From: Rhinopomastus cyanomelas
Lineage: Eukaryota; Chordata; Aves; Bucerotiformes; Rhinopomastidae
DNA: 64,000 nucleotides
Assembly (NCBI GenBank): GCA_013400115.1
Contig: VXBP01007107.1
Coordinates: 806,001-870,000, forward strand
Direction of reading: 5' to 3'
The translations under genes and the position numbers were made by a program. The notes under the pieces were generated by a model. That model saw only the letters and a list, made by a program, of their open reading frames with translations. It had not been told where the DNA came from and did not search any database. Below, piece by piece: positions 56,501-64,000 of this stretch. Position 1 is the stretch's first letter. Each line of letters starts with the position of its first letter.

Positions 56501-59500
56501 GAACAACCTAGGCAATGCTTGTGTCTCTTTTTGTGAGGAATGGAGGATTTTCCTATGTGAGACCCGGGGTGGAGAGAGTGAGGGGAGACGTGAAAGCTCG
56601 GACAAACTGAACCTCTCTTCCGAAAGGAGGAGGGTGTCAGGAAGGGGGGAAAAGGAAGACCTTATCCCCAAATAAGGACCCCAAAAAATTGCCTGGCCAA
56701 CTAAACCTGTCTTCTCCTGCGGCTACCACCTCCATCCTTGACGTGTTTTGCTTCCTACTGCCATGTCCTCTTGCTGCCCTCAACACAAAAAAGCTATTCC
56801 TGCAGCCAAGAGAGAAGGATAACTCCTTATATGCTGAAAGAGTTTGATGTAGTAATACTGTAAACAAATGTGATTTGACCAAATCCTAACAGCAGCACAG
56901 TACCTTTTTGACATTGGCTTGCAGTTCTTAGATGCAGGATGATTTTGCTATGATTTCCAGTTAATCTATGTAGTGTATGTGTTTTGAAAATCTTAAAATT
57001 TCAGTTCTGCGTGACCCATGTAAGCATAATGCACTTAAATAGTTTTATAGATCCTTACTTGTAGAAAACTGAAACTCAGATATACTAAATAGAATGTACT
57101 CTCTCACTTGGAGGTTAAGTGTTCATAATAATTTATTATTTGTACATCTGCTTGCAATTAGAATTGAATGCTGATAATGTGCACATAACTGAGAGCTTTA
57201 CTGAAGAGGAGGTAATGAACACAAGGAAGTTGGATTTCTTGAAGAGACAGGATATTGCTAAATTAAAAACAGAGGTAGGTTCATAAAGCAAATTCATAAG
57301 CATTTACCCATATCCATGTAAAGAGAGTACTTATCACTTTCCTTATTAGTGCATACAGACTTGCATCTCACACAGATCACTTTTTGCAACTCTAATGGTG
57401 TGAGGATAATTTTAAGAAAATTATTTTAAGTAAATGCATGTATACAGATACAAATGGAATCTGCAAGTGTTTGTGGAATGAAGCAGGAACTGAATCAGCC
57501 CTTTGGTATGAAAGACAGAAGATGAGATTTCTGTTAAAAGACATGGATGTTGTTTGACCAAGGGACATCTCCAACAGAGAGAACAGGTGTTGTTAAGTTT
57601 GTGGAATGAGAAAACATCTTGTAAACATCTAAAGAGTTAGTGAGGTGGTATTTGTCTCATATTTCCTGTTTCTCTGTCAACAGACAAAGATAATGTATGT
57701 TTTCAGAAAAAAGTACCTCCAGTGGAGAATTCCATTATTTGTTAAAATTATGTCTAATTATAAAGTCTTTCAGGTTCTTGGAAGAGTTTTAGAGAACTTT
57801 TTCTAGTCAGTGAAATAACGAGTTGGTTTTAGGATGTTTGGTATCTTTTGGTTTTTTTAATCACATAATTTATATTCAGAAATTACTTGCTGGTAGCTTC
57901 CTAAAGTAATGCCTTGGAATGCTTGTGCTCGTCTTCCATATGGTGGAGGACATTGCTTTTGTTGTTAGAGACAATGTTTGGGGCAAAGATCAAGCCAATT
58001 CCTCAGAAACACACAGGTTTTCAGTCTGTACCAGACTGGAGTCCAAATTGCTGTATGACACAACGGTACATGTTTCCGTAGATGTGGGATGCAGCTTGTG
58101 TAATTCTGTGTTGCCACTGCATTTCAGAGAGAAGATTGATGTATGGGCAGGGAAATTTTTACGAAAGCCTACTTGAAATTTGAGAAAAAGCTGAGACTAG
58201 AACATCAGATTGCTAAAATTAGAGTTGTGTGGTTTTTCTCTTAAGAAAACGTCACAGAATGTGATGAGGTAGCATCATCGTTATAATGTGTAAGATAAGC
58301 CAATCGGTTTCTCCTGTCTGTAATGGAAATGTTCTGGAACAGGTGGCATTTCTGTTGAGATATAATAAATCAATGGAAACTATGTCTATGTACATCAGTC
58401 CTCTTTTGATTATATGAAAATTCTTCCATGCTTACAGGAGTATGTTTTGCTGTTCTGATTTTTTTTAAAAAAATACTGCATTAACCAAGCTGTAGAATGA
58501 ATGACGCCCACATAATTATATTTTCAGTAGAATAGAACACAGAGGTTTTTCTGTGTTTTGGAACATAAATAAGTCTTGAAAATTTTTTTTTTTGTATTTA
58601 AATGATAGTAAAGTCTTACATTAGTTAGTTACTGGTGGGCTGTGTTAAGAGTGAGCAGATACCCAGGCATTTGTTCATCAAAAGTATACTGAATAGTTAA
58701 ACAGAATTAAGCCTTCATGCGAAAGCCAGGCAGTGCAGGAATTACAATTTCTTAATTTCTTAAAAAGCAGGATAAATATTTTCATAATAATTTTCATTAA
58801 TCAAGTTTTAACTATTTTTTCATGATAATTTTGTGCCAATGAGGCAAATTCTTTTGACTGTTGCTTTATGTGTAACATCTCATTTTAGCTTACATACTGT
58901 GTAATTGCACTGTTGAATACCTATGGATTAATAAGCTTTTCAGGCATGTATTTTCATTTTCATTAGGACTCTGTAGTTAACTTAAAAACCTAAAATTCCT
59001 TAATTACCATTTTTGCGTTTTCTTTGTTCATTTCTTTAGAATGATCACCTTGCAAATGAATTAAGTGGGAGAGAGAGAGATTTGGAGAAGAATAGGACTG
59101 TAATAACCGAATTTCAATCTCAACGTAAGTTACAAACTGTTTTAAAACAAGGCCATAATTATCAGATACCTGACAGTAATTTGCTCATTTAGTTGTTCTG
59201 TTTCTGTGATTGTGCCCATAAATACCGGAATTTACAATTTCGGCTTTAAATGCAGTTTACTTTGGTGTCTTTCAGTCTTTATGTGGTGATCAAATTTGGT
59301 GTGTATGTGGAAGGTGATTATACAATCACTCTAATATAATTGTGATTTGTGGAAATTACAGGTATGAATTGGTCCCAAGGTGAATGCAGTGATTATAAAA
59401 CAAGGGATGTAAATGGCATATGTGAAAAGGCCAACGGCATCCTGGGCTGGAAGGGAGTAGGACATACCTCTTAGGAGGAAAGGCTGCAGGAGCTGGGTCT

Positions 59501-62500
59501 CTTCAGCATGGAAAAAGGGAGACTGAGGGGTGACACCATGAATGTTGATAAATATCGAAAGGGCAGGTGTTAGGAGGATGGAACCAGGCTCTTCTCAATC
59601 TCTATCCAAAGATAGGACAAGGGGCAGTGGGTATAAGCTGGAACAGAGGAGGTTCCACATCAATATGAGAAGGAACTTCTTCACGGTGAGGGTGACAGAG
59701 CACTTGAAGGGGCTGCCCAGGGGTGTTGTGAAGTCTTATTTCTGGAGACTTTTAAAACCTACTTGGATGTGTTACTGTGTGACTTGATCTAGGTGATCGT
59801 GCTCTGGCAGGGGGATTGCAATAGATGATCTTTCAAGGTCCCTTCCAATCCCTAACGTTCTGTGATTCTGTGGTATTTCTCTGATTTCTCACTTTTTAAA
59901 AACTGAATATGTATATAGTATTGCTAATTTTAAACTTGAATGAGTGAGAGTACATAGGAACTTAGTTTATTCCTGCATTAAAACTGGCATGTTTTTCTGG
60001 ATCAGACTCAATAAGGGCTTTAAGTCTGTGAGTGATCCCAGTTATAACAAACATACAATTTACTTGAGTAATTGCAGTGCTTTTGTGGCGCCAAGGAAGT
60101 GTGGGGAATTTGCAGGTTAGTTACATTTCTTGATTTATGAAAGCCAGTCAGACAGGCTGCTAAAAATGTTTACACAGTGTCAGGAAACTTGAAGGTTCAT
60201 TGAAGTCACATGTGTTCCCATGAATACTGTTTTCTTGGTATTTTGCCAGCAAAATATACTCTCTAGGTCTTCTTAGCAGCTCTACCTTTAACATCTTTTG
60301 GTTGTATCTGTATATAATATAAGCACTGTTTTTATGTTTCAGATCAATAAGTGTTATAATGAAATGTTCTAGGAAAGCTTAATTCATTTTTGCAGTGCTT
60401 TTAGGCACATATACAATTTTTATTACAGTTAAAAGATTATCAGAAGAGAATAAACAACTTGAACAAGGAATGAAAGAAATATTGCAAGCTCTCAAGGAAA
60501 TGCAGAAGGATCCTAGTGTGAAGACAGGAGAAACACCCTTAGTAATTCCTAGTCTGGATCGTTTAGTTAACGTAAGCTTGATTCCTAAAGTGTTATTTAG
60601 CTTTTATAGTCTTTTTTTAAAAAAAAAACTTCTCCATTTTGTGGCTACTATATAATGTAATTGTAGCATGCACATGGACTGACTTAGTTCCAAGTAGAAG
60701 TACATAGCGTGATACCTCTTTAAAAATTCAGATTAAAAATACACAGCAACAAAGGATTGCCACAAAAAATTAAAGTGTGTCTTCATCTGGATAATATAAA
60801 ACTCTCTTTGTCAAGTTTATTGTCCTAGTCATAAAGTTTAGATTAAAGCTCATTTGCATGCATTTTATCTCTGTAGGGCCTGCAGGAAATACTTAAGAAA
60901 AACTATTTGTTCAAATATTTTTTTTAGAAATAATGTTTCATAGGCAACTTCAAATCAATGCCTTTTTCAAATACACTAGCAGGAGACTGCTAAGTAGACT
61001 TTTAAATGTTAAAATGTCATGGTTTTTTGCTTACTTTAGTCTAAACTTCAAGGCTCCAAATTATTATGAAGCATAAAACCTTTCTGCATTATTTCTTTCT
61101 TTGGTTAATTAAATGGTACTTCATTAGGCAATGGAGTCAAGGAATTCAGAGGGAATCTCCAATGCTAGTGGACACTTGAAAACTCAGGTTGACCAGCTTA
61201 CAGGACGAAATGAAGAGCTGAGGCAGGAATTGAAACAGGCTCAGAAGGAGGCAATAAATTTCTCCAGTCAGCTGGCAAATGCAAATGAAAAGGTATTTAA
61301 CTTATTTTATTAAATGTATGTTTTACGTGAAAAGTGCTGGTCTGATAATTTAGAACAGTACCACACAATCCATAAGATGCTGAATGTACCTTATGCGAAC
61401 AGTGTAATTATGTAAATCTCAATTAAATGCATGTATGGGATCTACTCATTTGTCCATTTTAAGTTCAAGTCTTAGTCTTAATGTTGCTTTATCCCTGGAA
61501 TAGTCAATAACGTTAAACAGTAAGCGTGCCTATCCTTTGGGGAGACCTGCACCCAAACCAGCAATTTCTAAACTGGAATATTGTCTTATTGGGGGGCCAA
61601 ATTTAAATTTGCTTTTTAGAACAGCTTTGTTGATGCGAAAAGATTTGTCAGTAACTAATATTCTAGAGTAGTTTCTAATGTACTTTTAAAGAAGCTTTTA
61701 AGCAGTTAAATGAAAAGGCAAATTTTTTTAGACTAAACTGTCAAATAACCCCTGCAGTAATTCTTTCCAAAACCCCATCTTTTAGAAACCCTAAATTTAC
61801 TATTGAACTACGGTGGACTATCAGGTATGTGAAGCTGCTCTGGAGTGTTTTGCCAATTACATAGTCTAACCAAAGGGTTGCAGCCATCAGCAGAAAGCAA
61901 ATGCCTGTTTTATTATCTACCTCCATGGAGTACAAAGATGAGATAGCATAGGTGGTAACAAAGGAGGCAAATGAAACAGTAGGCCAGCTGAACCACCCAA
62001 GCTAAAAACCCAACAACAGAGAAACCACCAACAGCCAGTGTTCTCGTATATCGCAGAGTATACCTGAGAAATGCATAGACTAATTCATTACCCTACTGCA
62101 GTTCATGCTGTCCCACTGTCACTGGAAGCTCCAAGATACGCGTCCACCTGCAGACTGACTCTTGACTCTCTCAGCAAACAGACTTGTTTAGTTGCATAAA
62201 CAGCCCTTCAGAGATGTCTTTTTGAAGCAGGCTCCTGTTGTTACCCACCTTAGTGGTTTTCTTCCAAAGGCCGGCTAAGTCCTCCATGAAAGCCAAAAGG
62301 AATGTTTCTCTCACTGTTCTGCACCTCCCACAATAGCTGGGTATCTGCCCCCACTGCAGTTTCTCAGCAGGGAGAGAAAAAGAATCATCCATTTGTCAGC
62401 TTTAATTCTCAGCAGTTCATAGAGTAATTTGATAAATATGGTTTATTATCCATTTATCATAGAACCATATCTCAGCATTTTAAAAGGTAACTTTAAAGAG

Positions 62501-62794
62501 GGTTTGAATGTTTTAGATTGTAAGTAGGAGTGAATTAGGTTGTTAATAAATGTATCGCAGGAAACCAATATATTTTCTGTTAGTTTTGTGGTATTTTTAA
62601 ACTGAGTAGCAAGAACTTCCTTATGGTTTTGGTTTTCACTTTAGATTGAACAACTGAAGGATGAAATACGCTCATTGCGTCAGTCAGAAGGTGCCAATGT
62701 TGTCTTCCAAACAGTGAATCTTCCAGAAGGAATGGTTCCATCAAGTGTTAATACGATTAATTCTCTAAATGAATATTTGATACGTCTTATACAG
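47417..62794 (+). CDS. CEP290: CEP290, ciliary transition-zone coiled-coil protein, 5' part (21 coding exons)
   Basis: Coding exons 2-22: 47417-47518, 47657-47734, 48484-48553, 48753-48799, 49195-49338, 49530-49583, 50464-50484, 50635-50787, 51145-51327, 51682-51771, 51856-51978, 53786-53909, 54443-54615, 55164-55326, 55710-55810, 55892-55979, 57162-57274, 59040-59124, 60429-60571, 61128-61292, 62645-62794. They join in frame into 790 codons, about one third of the roughly 2480-residue protein; the rest lies to the right of the window. The product is almost entirely heptad-type coiled coil (for example EEVELALEEIEKAGEEQ, ESVQEMEKMTNEYHRMK). CEP290 bridges microtubule doublets and membrane at the ciliary transition zone and sits in centriolar satellites; human mutations cause Joubert, Meckel and Senior-Loken syndromes and Leber congenital amaurosis. 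All introns are GT-AG except intron 16, which is GC-AG. The ATG has A at -3 and G at +4, like that of TMTC3. No frame damage was seen. Confidence 0.96.
47657..47734 (+). CDS. CEP290: CEP290 exon 3
   Basis: Residues 35-60. Acceptor TTTCCTTAG, donor AAG/GTTTGT (weak donor). Encodes PPEQLIHLFKITQSLLK. Confidence 0.94.
48484..48553 (+). CDS. CEP290: CEP290 exon 4
   Basis: Acceptor TTTTTTCCAG, donor TGTG/GTGAGC. Encodes MKTEEVELALEEIEKAGEEQ and AKC. The split codon (G/AA, Glu) is completed by exon 5. Confidence 0.94.
48753..48799 (+). CDS. CEP290: CEP290 exon 5
   Basis: 47 nt, acceptor TTTAACAG, donor CAG/GTATGT. Encodes ENQFKTKIMKLEELLQ across the junction, ending at residue 99. Confidence 0.93.
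49195..49338 (+). CDS. CEP290: CEP290 exon 6
   Basis: Residues 100-147. Acceptor TAATACTCCAAAG, donor CGG/GTAAGA. Encodes LAQRSAGGRDTRVLHVKIRQ and LEKQLDKKEKQ; SAGGRDTR is identical to human. Confidence 0.94.
49530..49583 (+). CDS. CEP290: CEP290 exon 7
   Basis: Residues 148-165, LALQNEDAENENNKLKRE. Acceptor GTCTTCTAG, donor GAG/GTCAGT. Confidence 0.93.
50095..50318 (+). mobile_element. Old CR1 3' fragment, CEP290 intron 7
   Basis: Reads ATTCTTTACCATGAAGGTGG, then GACAGGTTGGATGGAGAC and ATTCTATGATTCCATGA. An older, diverged CR1 end in CEP290 sense orientation. Confidence 0.82.
50464..50484 (+). CDS. CEP290: CEP290 exon 8, 21-nt microexon
   Basis: ATAAAACGCATAAAGAAAAAG encodes IKRIKKK (residues 166-172), aligning to RLKKK of the human ENKRLKKKNEQL stretch. 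Preceded by a long pyrimidine tract ending in AATCTGAAG and followed by GTGAGG. Only 21 nt, so automatic annotation may skip it. Confidence 0.85.
50635..50787 (+). CDS. CEP290: CEP290 exon 9
   Basis: Residues 173-223. Acceptor TTTCTGTGCAG, donor CAG/GTAAAA. Encodes NEQLRQDVAEYQKEIDSQNE and SDYRSQLSRKNLELAQYLDE. Confidence 0.95.
51145..51327 (+). CDS. CEP290: CEP290 exon 10
   Basis: Residues 224-284. Acceptor TTTTTTGCAG, donor CAA/GTAAGT. Encodes LTEANEKLNVQNQEMAKTLE and VQEMEKMTNEYHRMKLV. Confidence 0.95.
51682..51771 (+). CDS. CEP290: CEP290 exon 11
   Basis: Residues 285-314, VQELSDQLKAKNEEDDPLMA and AVTAKVEEWK. Acceptor CATTTCTAG, donor AAG/GTACTT. Confidence 0.95.
51856..51978 (+). CDS. 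CEP290: CEP290 exon 12
   Basis: Residues 315-355, including SKDDEILQYQQMLFNLKEKM and ending SNVLALQQ. Acceptor TCTTTTTAG, donor CAG/GTACAG. The next conserved exon is 1.8 kb away; see the candidate microexon between them. Confidence 0.95.
52796..53070 (+). mobile_element. CR1 3' fragment with three tail repeats, CEP290 intron 12
   Basis: Starts near GTGATAGGACAAGGGGCAAT and ends with three copies of ATTCTATG (53044-53067). It is the same subfamily as copies A and B. Intact tail repeats and low divergence suggest it is fairly young. CEP290 sense orientation. Confidence 0.92.
53617..53637 (+). other. Candidate in-frame 21-nt microexon, CEP290 intron 12
   Basis: ATAATATCTGACCTCCGTGT plus a final T would encode IISDLRV, fitting between residues 355 (LALQQ) and 356 (GIQERDAQ) without changing frame. 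It is bounded by a strong acceptor (pyrimidine-rich tract, branch-point-like TTTACTAAAC, TTGTAG) and a consensus donor GTAAGT. TGC motifs upstream (CCTGCTTTGCC) resemble those used by SRRM3/4 to activate neuronal and retinal microexons. Not in the human reference protein as I recall it; expression is unproven. Confidence 0.45.
53786..53909 (+). CDS. CEP290: CEP290 exon 13
   Basis: From residue 356, GIQERDAQIRLLTAQVKQYT and EEMEKSAFVIEKLKNELRHG. Acceptor GTGTGCATAG, donor GAAG/GTAACT. Confidence 0.95.
54443..54615 (+). CDS. CEP290: CEP290 exon 14
   Basis: To residue 454. Acceptor TTCTTTCCAG, donor CTG/GTAAAT. Encodes LEQRTKKAEKIAELAEAEAK and EKDKELVETLKRMRDYEL. Confidence 0.95.
55164..55326 (+). 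CDS. CEP290: CEP290 exon 15
   Basis: From residue 455, GIYGLEEALVEINNLKKQIK through LLDENEELRGRL. Acceptor GGTTTTTACAG, donor TTAG/GTACGC. Confidence 0.95.
55710..55810 (+). CDS. CEP290: CEP290 exon 16, with GC splice donor
   Basis: Ends at residue 542 with NQILLQE. Encodes LEPKTMIDLNELVNSKALRQ. Acceptor TGTTTTAG. The donor reads CAAGAG/GCAAGT, a GC donor with otherwise ideal U1 pairing; using the nearby GT instead would break the frame. Confidence 0.93.
55892..55979 (+). CDS. CEP290: CEP290 exon 17
   Basis: From residue 543, IERLEEERVELKKQICKMVR then EKGRRSGTV. Acceptor GAATATGCAG, donor GTAG/GTAAGG. Confidence 0.94.
56145..56891 (-). mobile_element. Solo LTR, CEP290 intron 17
   Basis: Ends are TGTTATGGTTTAGCAC on the left and AAATCCTAACA on the right (TG...CA). 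The flanking 5-mers are ACAGC and GCAGC (4 of 5 match), a probable worn target duplication. AATAAA motifs occur on the minus strand near the left end (reverse of ACTTTATTGG at about 56270), so the LTR reads right to left, antisense to CEP290. An A/G-rich stretch lies at 56303-56352. The longest plus-strand open frame inside is not a gene. Confidence 0.68.
57162..57274 (+). CDS. CEP290: CEP290 exon 18
   Basis: To residue 609. Acceptor TTGCAATTAG, donor GAG/GTAGGT. Encodes ELNADNVHITESFTEEEVMN then TRKLDFLKRQDIAKLKTE. This is the most divergent exon against human in this window (human ...LTENISQGDRISERKLDLL), but length and frame fit. Confidence 0.9.
57275..59039 (+). other. CEP290: CEP290 intron 18
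   Basis: About 1.8 kb without recognised repeats or exons; short open frames here have no support. Confidence 0.6.
59040..59124 (+). CDS. CEP290: CEP290 exon 19
   Basis: From residue 610, NDHLANELSGRERDLEKNRT then VITEFQSQ. Acceptor TTTCTTTAG, donor CAAC/GTAAGT. Confidence 0.94.
59415..59875 (+). mobile_element. CR1 3' fragment, CEP290 intron 19
   Basis: Starts around AAGGCCAACGGCATCCTGGG (end of ORF2) and runs through the 3'UTR to GGTCCCTTCCAATCCCTAAC and a TTCTGTGATTCTG tail. CEP290 sense orientation. Confidence 0.92.
60429..60571 (+). CDS. CEP290: CEP290 exon 20
   Basis: To residue 685. Acceptor TTTTTATTACAG, donor AAC/GTAAGC. Encodes LSEENKQLEQGMKEILQALK, EMQKDPSVKTGETPLVIPSL and DRLVN. 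Confidence 0.95.
61128..61292 (+). CDS. CEP290: CEP290 exon 21
   Basis: Residues 686-740, AMESRNSEGISNASGHLKTQ, VDQLTGRNEELRQELKQAQK and the rest. Acceptor CTTCATTAG, donor AAG/GTATTT. Confidence 0.95.
61293..62644 (+). other. CEP290: CEP290 intron 21
   Basis: About 1.35 kb. The stretch 61800-62410 is less AT-rich than the surroundings and may be an old transposon, but no ends or coding motifs could be recognised. Confidence 0.5.
62645..62794 (+). CDS. CEP290: CEP290 exon 22 (last exon in window)
   Basis: Residues 741-790, IEQLKDEIRSLRQSEGANVV through INSLNEYLIRLIQ. Acceptor TTCACTTTAG, donor CAG/GTAACT. The human protein continues ELENKEKK; that exon is not in this window. Confidence 0.95.
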
Positions 62795-63204
62795 GTAACT
62801 CATGTATTCCTTGATGACAAGAATATTTGTAACCTTCGCATTTTTAAAGTCTAGTGCCATACCACGTATGGGCATGCGAGAACTCTCAAAAGTTATTTAG
62901 AAGTTCTGACATCGAGTAAATTTTTTAGGCTTTTCTAGTTTTTTATAGCTCTTAAGTATTTTACTGTGTTGTAAACCCAGAAGGTAGTAACTCATTACAT
63001 TTTCTACAACAGTTCAGGTTTGTTTTATTCTAATATCCGAATTTTTATCTTGATATTTGCGCACTCTTCATTCTACTTCTGCAGTTGCACTCTTTGTACA
63101 AGAAATTGTTTCTTGCTGCTGTCTGTATTTTTCCACCTTAATCTGTATGTGCAAATCCTACACTAAAGCATTATCATTCAGCTGTTTGTCAAAAATTGTA
63201 AACA

Positions 63205-63590
63205 TCTTCCTTATGAAGAGAGACTGAGAGAGCTGGGTCTGTTTAGCCTAGAGGAGAGTAAACTTGGGAGAATTCATACACACTTGGAAGTATTTAAAGG
63301 ACAAGTGTCAGGAGGGTGGCACCAGACTCTTCTCGGTGGTGCCCATTTGCAGGAAAAGGGGTAATGGTTACAAACTGGAATGTAGGAAGTTCCATCTAAA
63401 CACAAGGAAAAACAATTTCACAATGAAGGTATCAGAGTACTGGAGCAGGCTGCTCAGATTGGTCTCTTCTGAAGATATTCAGAACCTGCCCCATGTGTTC
63501 ATGTGTGATCTTCTCTGACCAATCCTGCTCTGGCCAAACCGCCTGGCAGTCGTTTCTTCCAACTTCTAGTATTTTATAATTCAGTGAAAG
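63205..63590 (+). mobile_element. CR1 3' fragment, CEP290 intron 22
   Basis: Reads CTTCCTTATGAAGAGAGACT, AGCTGGGTCTGTTTAGCCTA and onward to TTCCAACTTCTAGTATTTTATAATTC. Diverged CR1 end in CEP290 sense orientation. The rest of the intron to the window edge shows nothing recognisable. Confidence 0.85.
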
Positions 63591-64000
63591 AATAGATTCT
63601 TTGACAACTGGAGTAAAAACTTACCTTTTAACTATTATTATTTTATTCTGCTTTGAATCACTTTACTTTGGATTAGAGAGTATTTTTCAATTTTCCGTGA
63701 ATTATGAAGTAGAAGCGTGTTTGGAAACATGAGTTAAAAAAAATCACCTTTAAGTTAGACGTTCAGTTAGTATTCTTCATGGGCTACTAACACTTTGTGG
63801 TGCTTCGAACCTTGAGGGCTGCAATCCACAGTACAGTTAAGCCCTATTTAACGATTGTTAATATGAACACCAGAGTCTATTATACTTTTCTATTCAGTTT
63901 CTTCTGAAGAAGACATATATTTCATACTTGCAGTTCACACAGTTCATGACAGATGCTTCTGTCATGACAAACACAAGGAAGAACTGGCATTTTGATTAAA

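Noticed and set aside
56304..56675. 123-codon plus-strand frame, Lys/Arg-rich
   Set aside because: Lies wholly inside the solo LTR at 56145-56891, starts in its A-rich tract, and is antisense to the LTR.
1..64000. CRISPR arrays, operons, tRNA or rRNA genes
   Set aside because: Nothing of the kind is visible; this is spliced vertebrate DNA.

Overview
This is vertebrate, almost certainly avian, nuclear DNA. Two large spliced genes carry canonical introns, and the intergenic and intronic sequence is full of CR1 LINEs, including the bird-type 3' ends with short ATTCTATG-like tails, plus a few solo retroviral LTRs. CR1 material adds up to roughly 9 kb (estimated by eye). That fits a bird lineage with strong CR1 expansion, but the species cannot be fixed from this window.

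Layout. Positions 1-13789 are downstream of the first gene: no protein-coding exon is visible, there is a TA/CA microsatellite near 6.0 kb, a nearly full-length but internally deleted CR1 at 6.7-9.5 kb, and the probable 3'UTR of TMTC3 from about 11.5 kb upward. Positions 13790-45440 hold TMTC3 on the minus strand. I resolved all 13 coding exons at splice-site level; they join into one open frame of 917 codons plus stop. A non-coding first exon lies in a CpG island at about 45.4 kb. Positions 45541-64000 hold the 5' part of CEP290 on the plus strand: a non-coding first exon and 21 coding exons (exons 2-22), giving the first 790 codons. The gene runs off the right edge.

The two genes are head to head. 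Their first-exon donors are only about 340 bp apart, inside one CpG island that must act as a bidirectional promoter. A near-consensus RFX X-box (45526-45539) lies just before CEP290 exon 1, which fits a ciliary gene. TMTC3 is an ER membrane O-mannosyltransferase of the TMTC family with C-terminal TPR repeats. CEP290 is a long coiled-coil protein of the ciliary transition zone and centriolar satellites. They share the promoter region, not a biochemical pathway.

Points worth a second look: an unannotated in-frame 21-nt microexon candidate in CEP290 intron 12; a GC-AG intron after CEP290 exon 16; a CR1 whose 3' end sits about 30 nt from the acceptor of the TMTC3 terminal exon; two related CR1 copies with different internal deletions; and a solo LTR with a perfect 5-bp target duplication in TMTC3 intron 1. 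I found no undescribed multi-gene system; this is an ordinary vertebrate gene neighbourhood with interesting splicing and transposon details.
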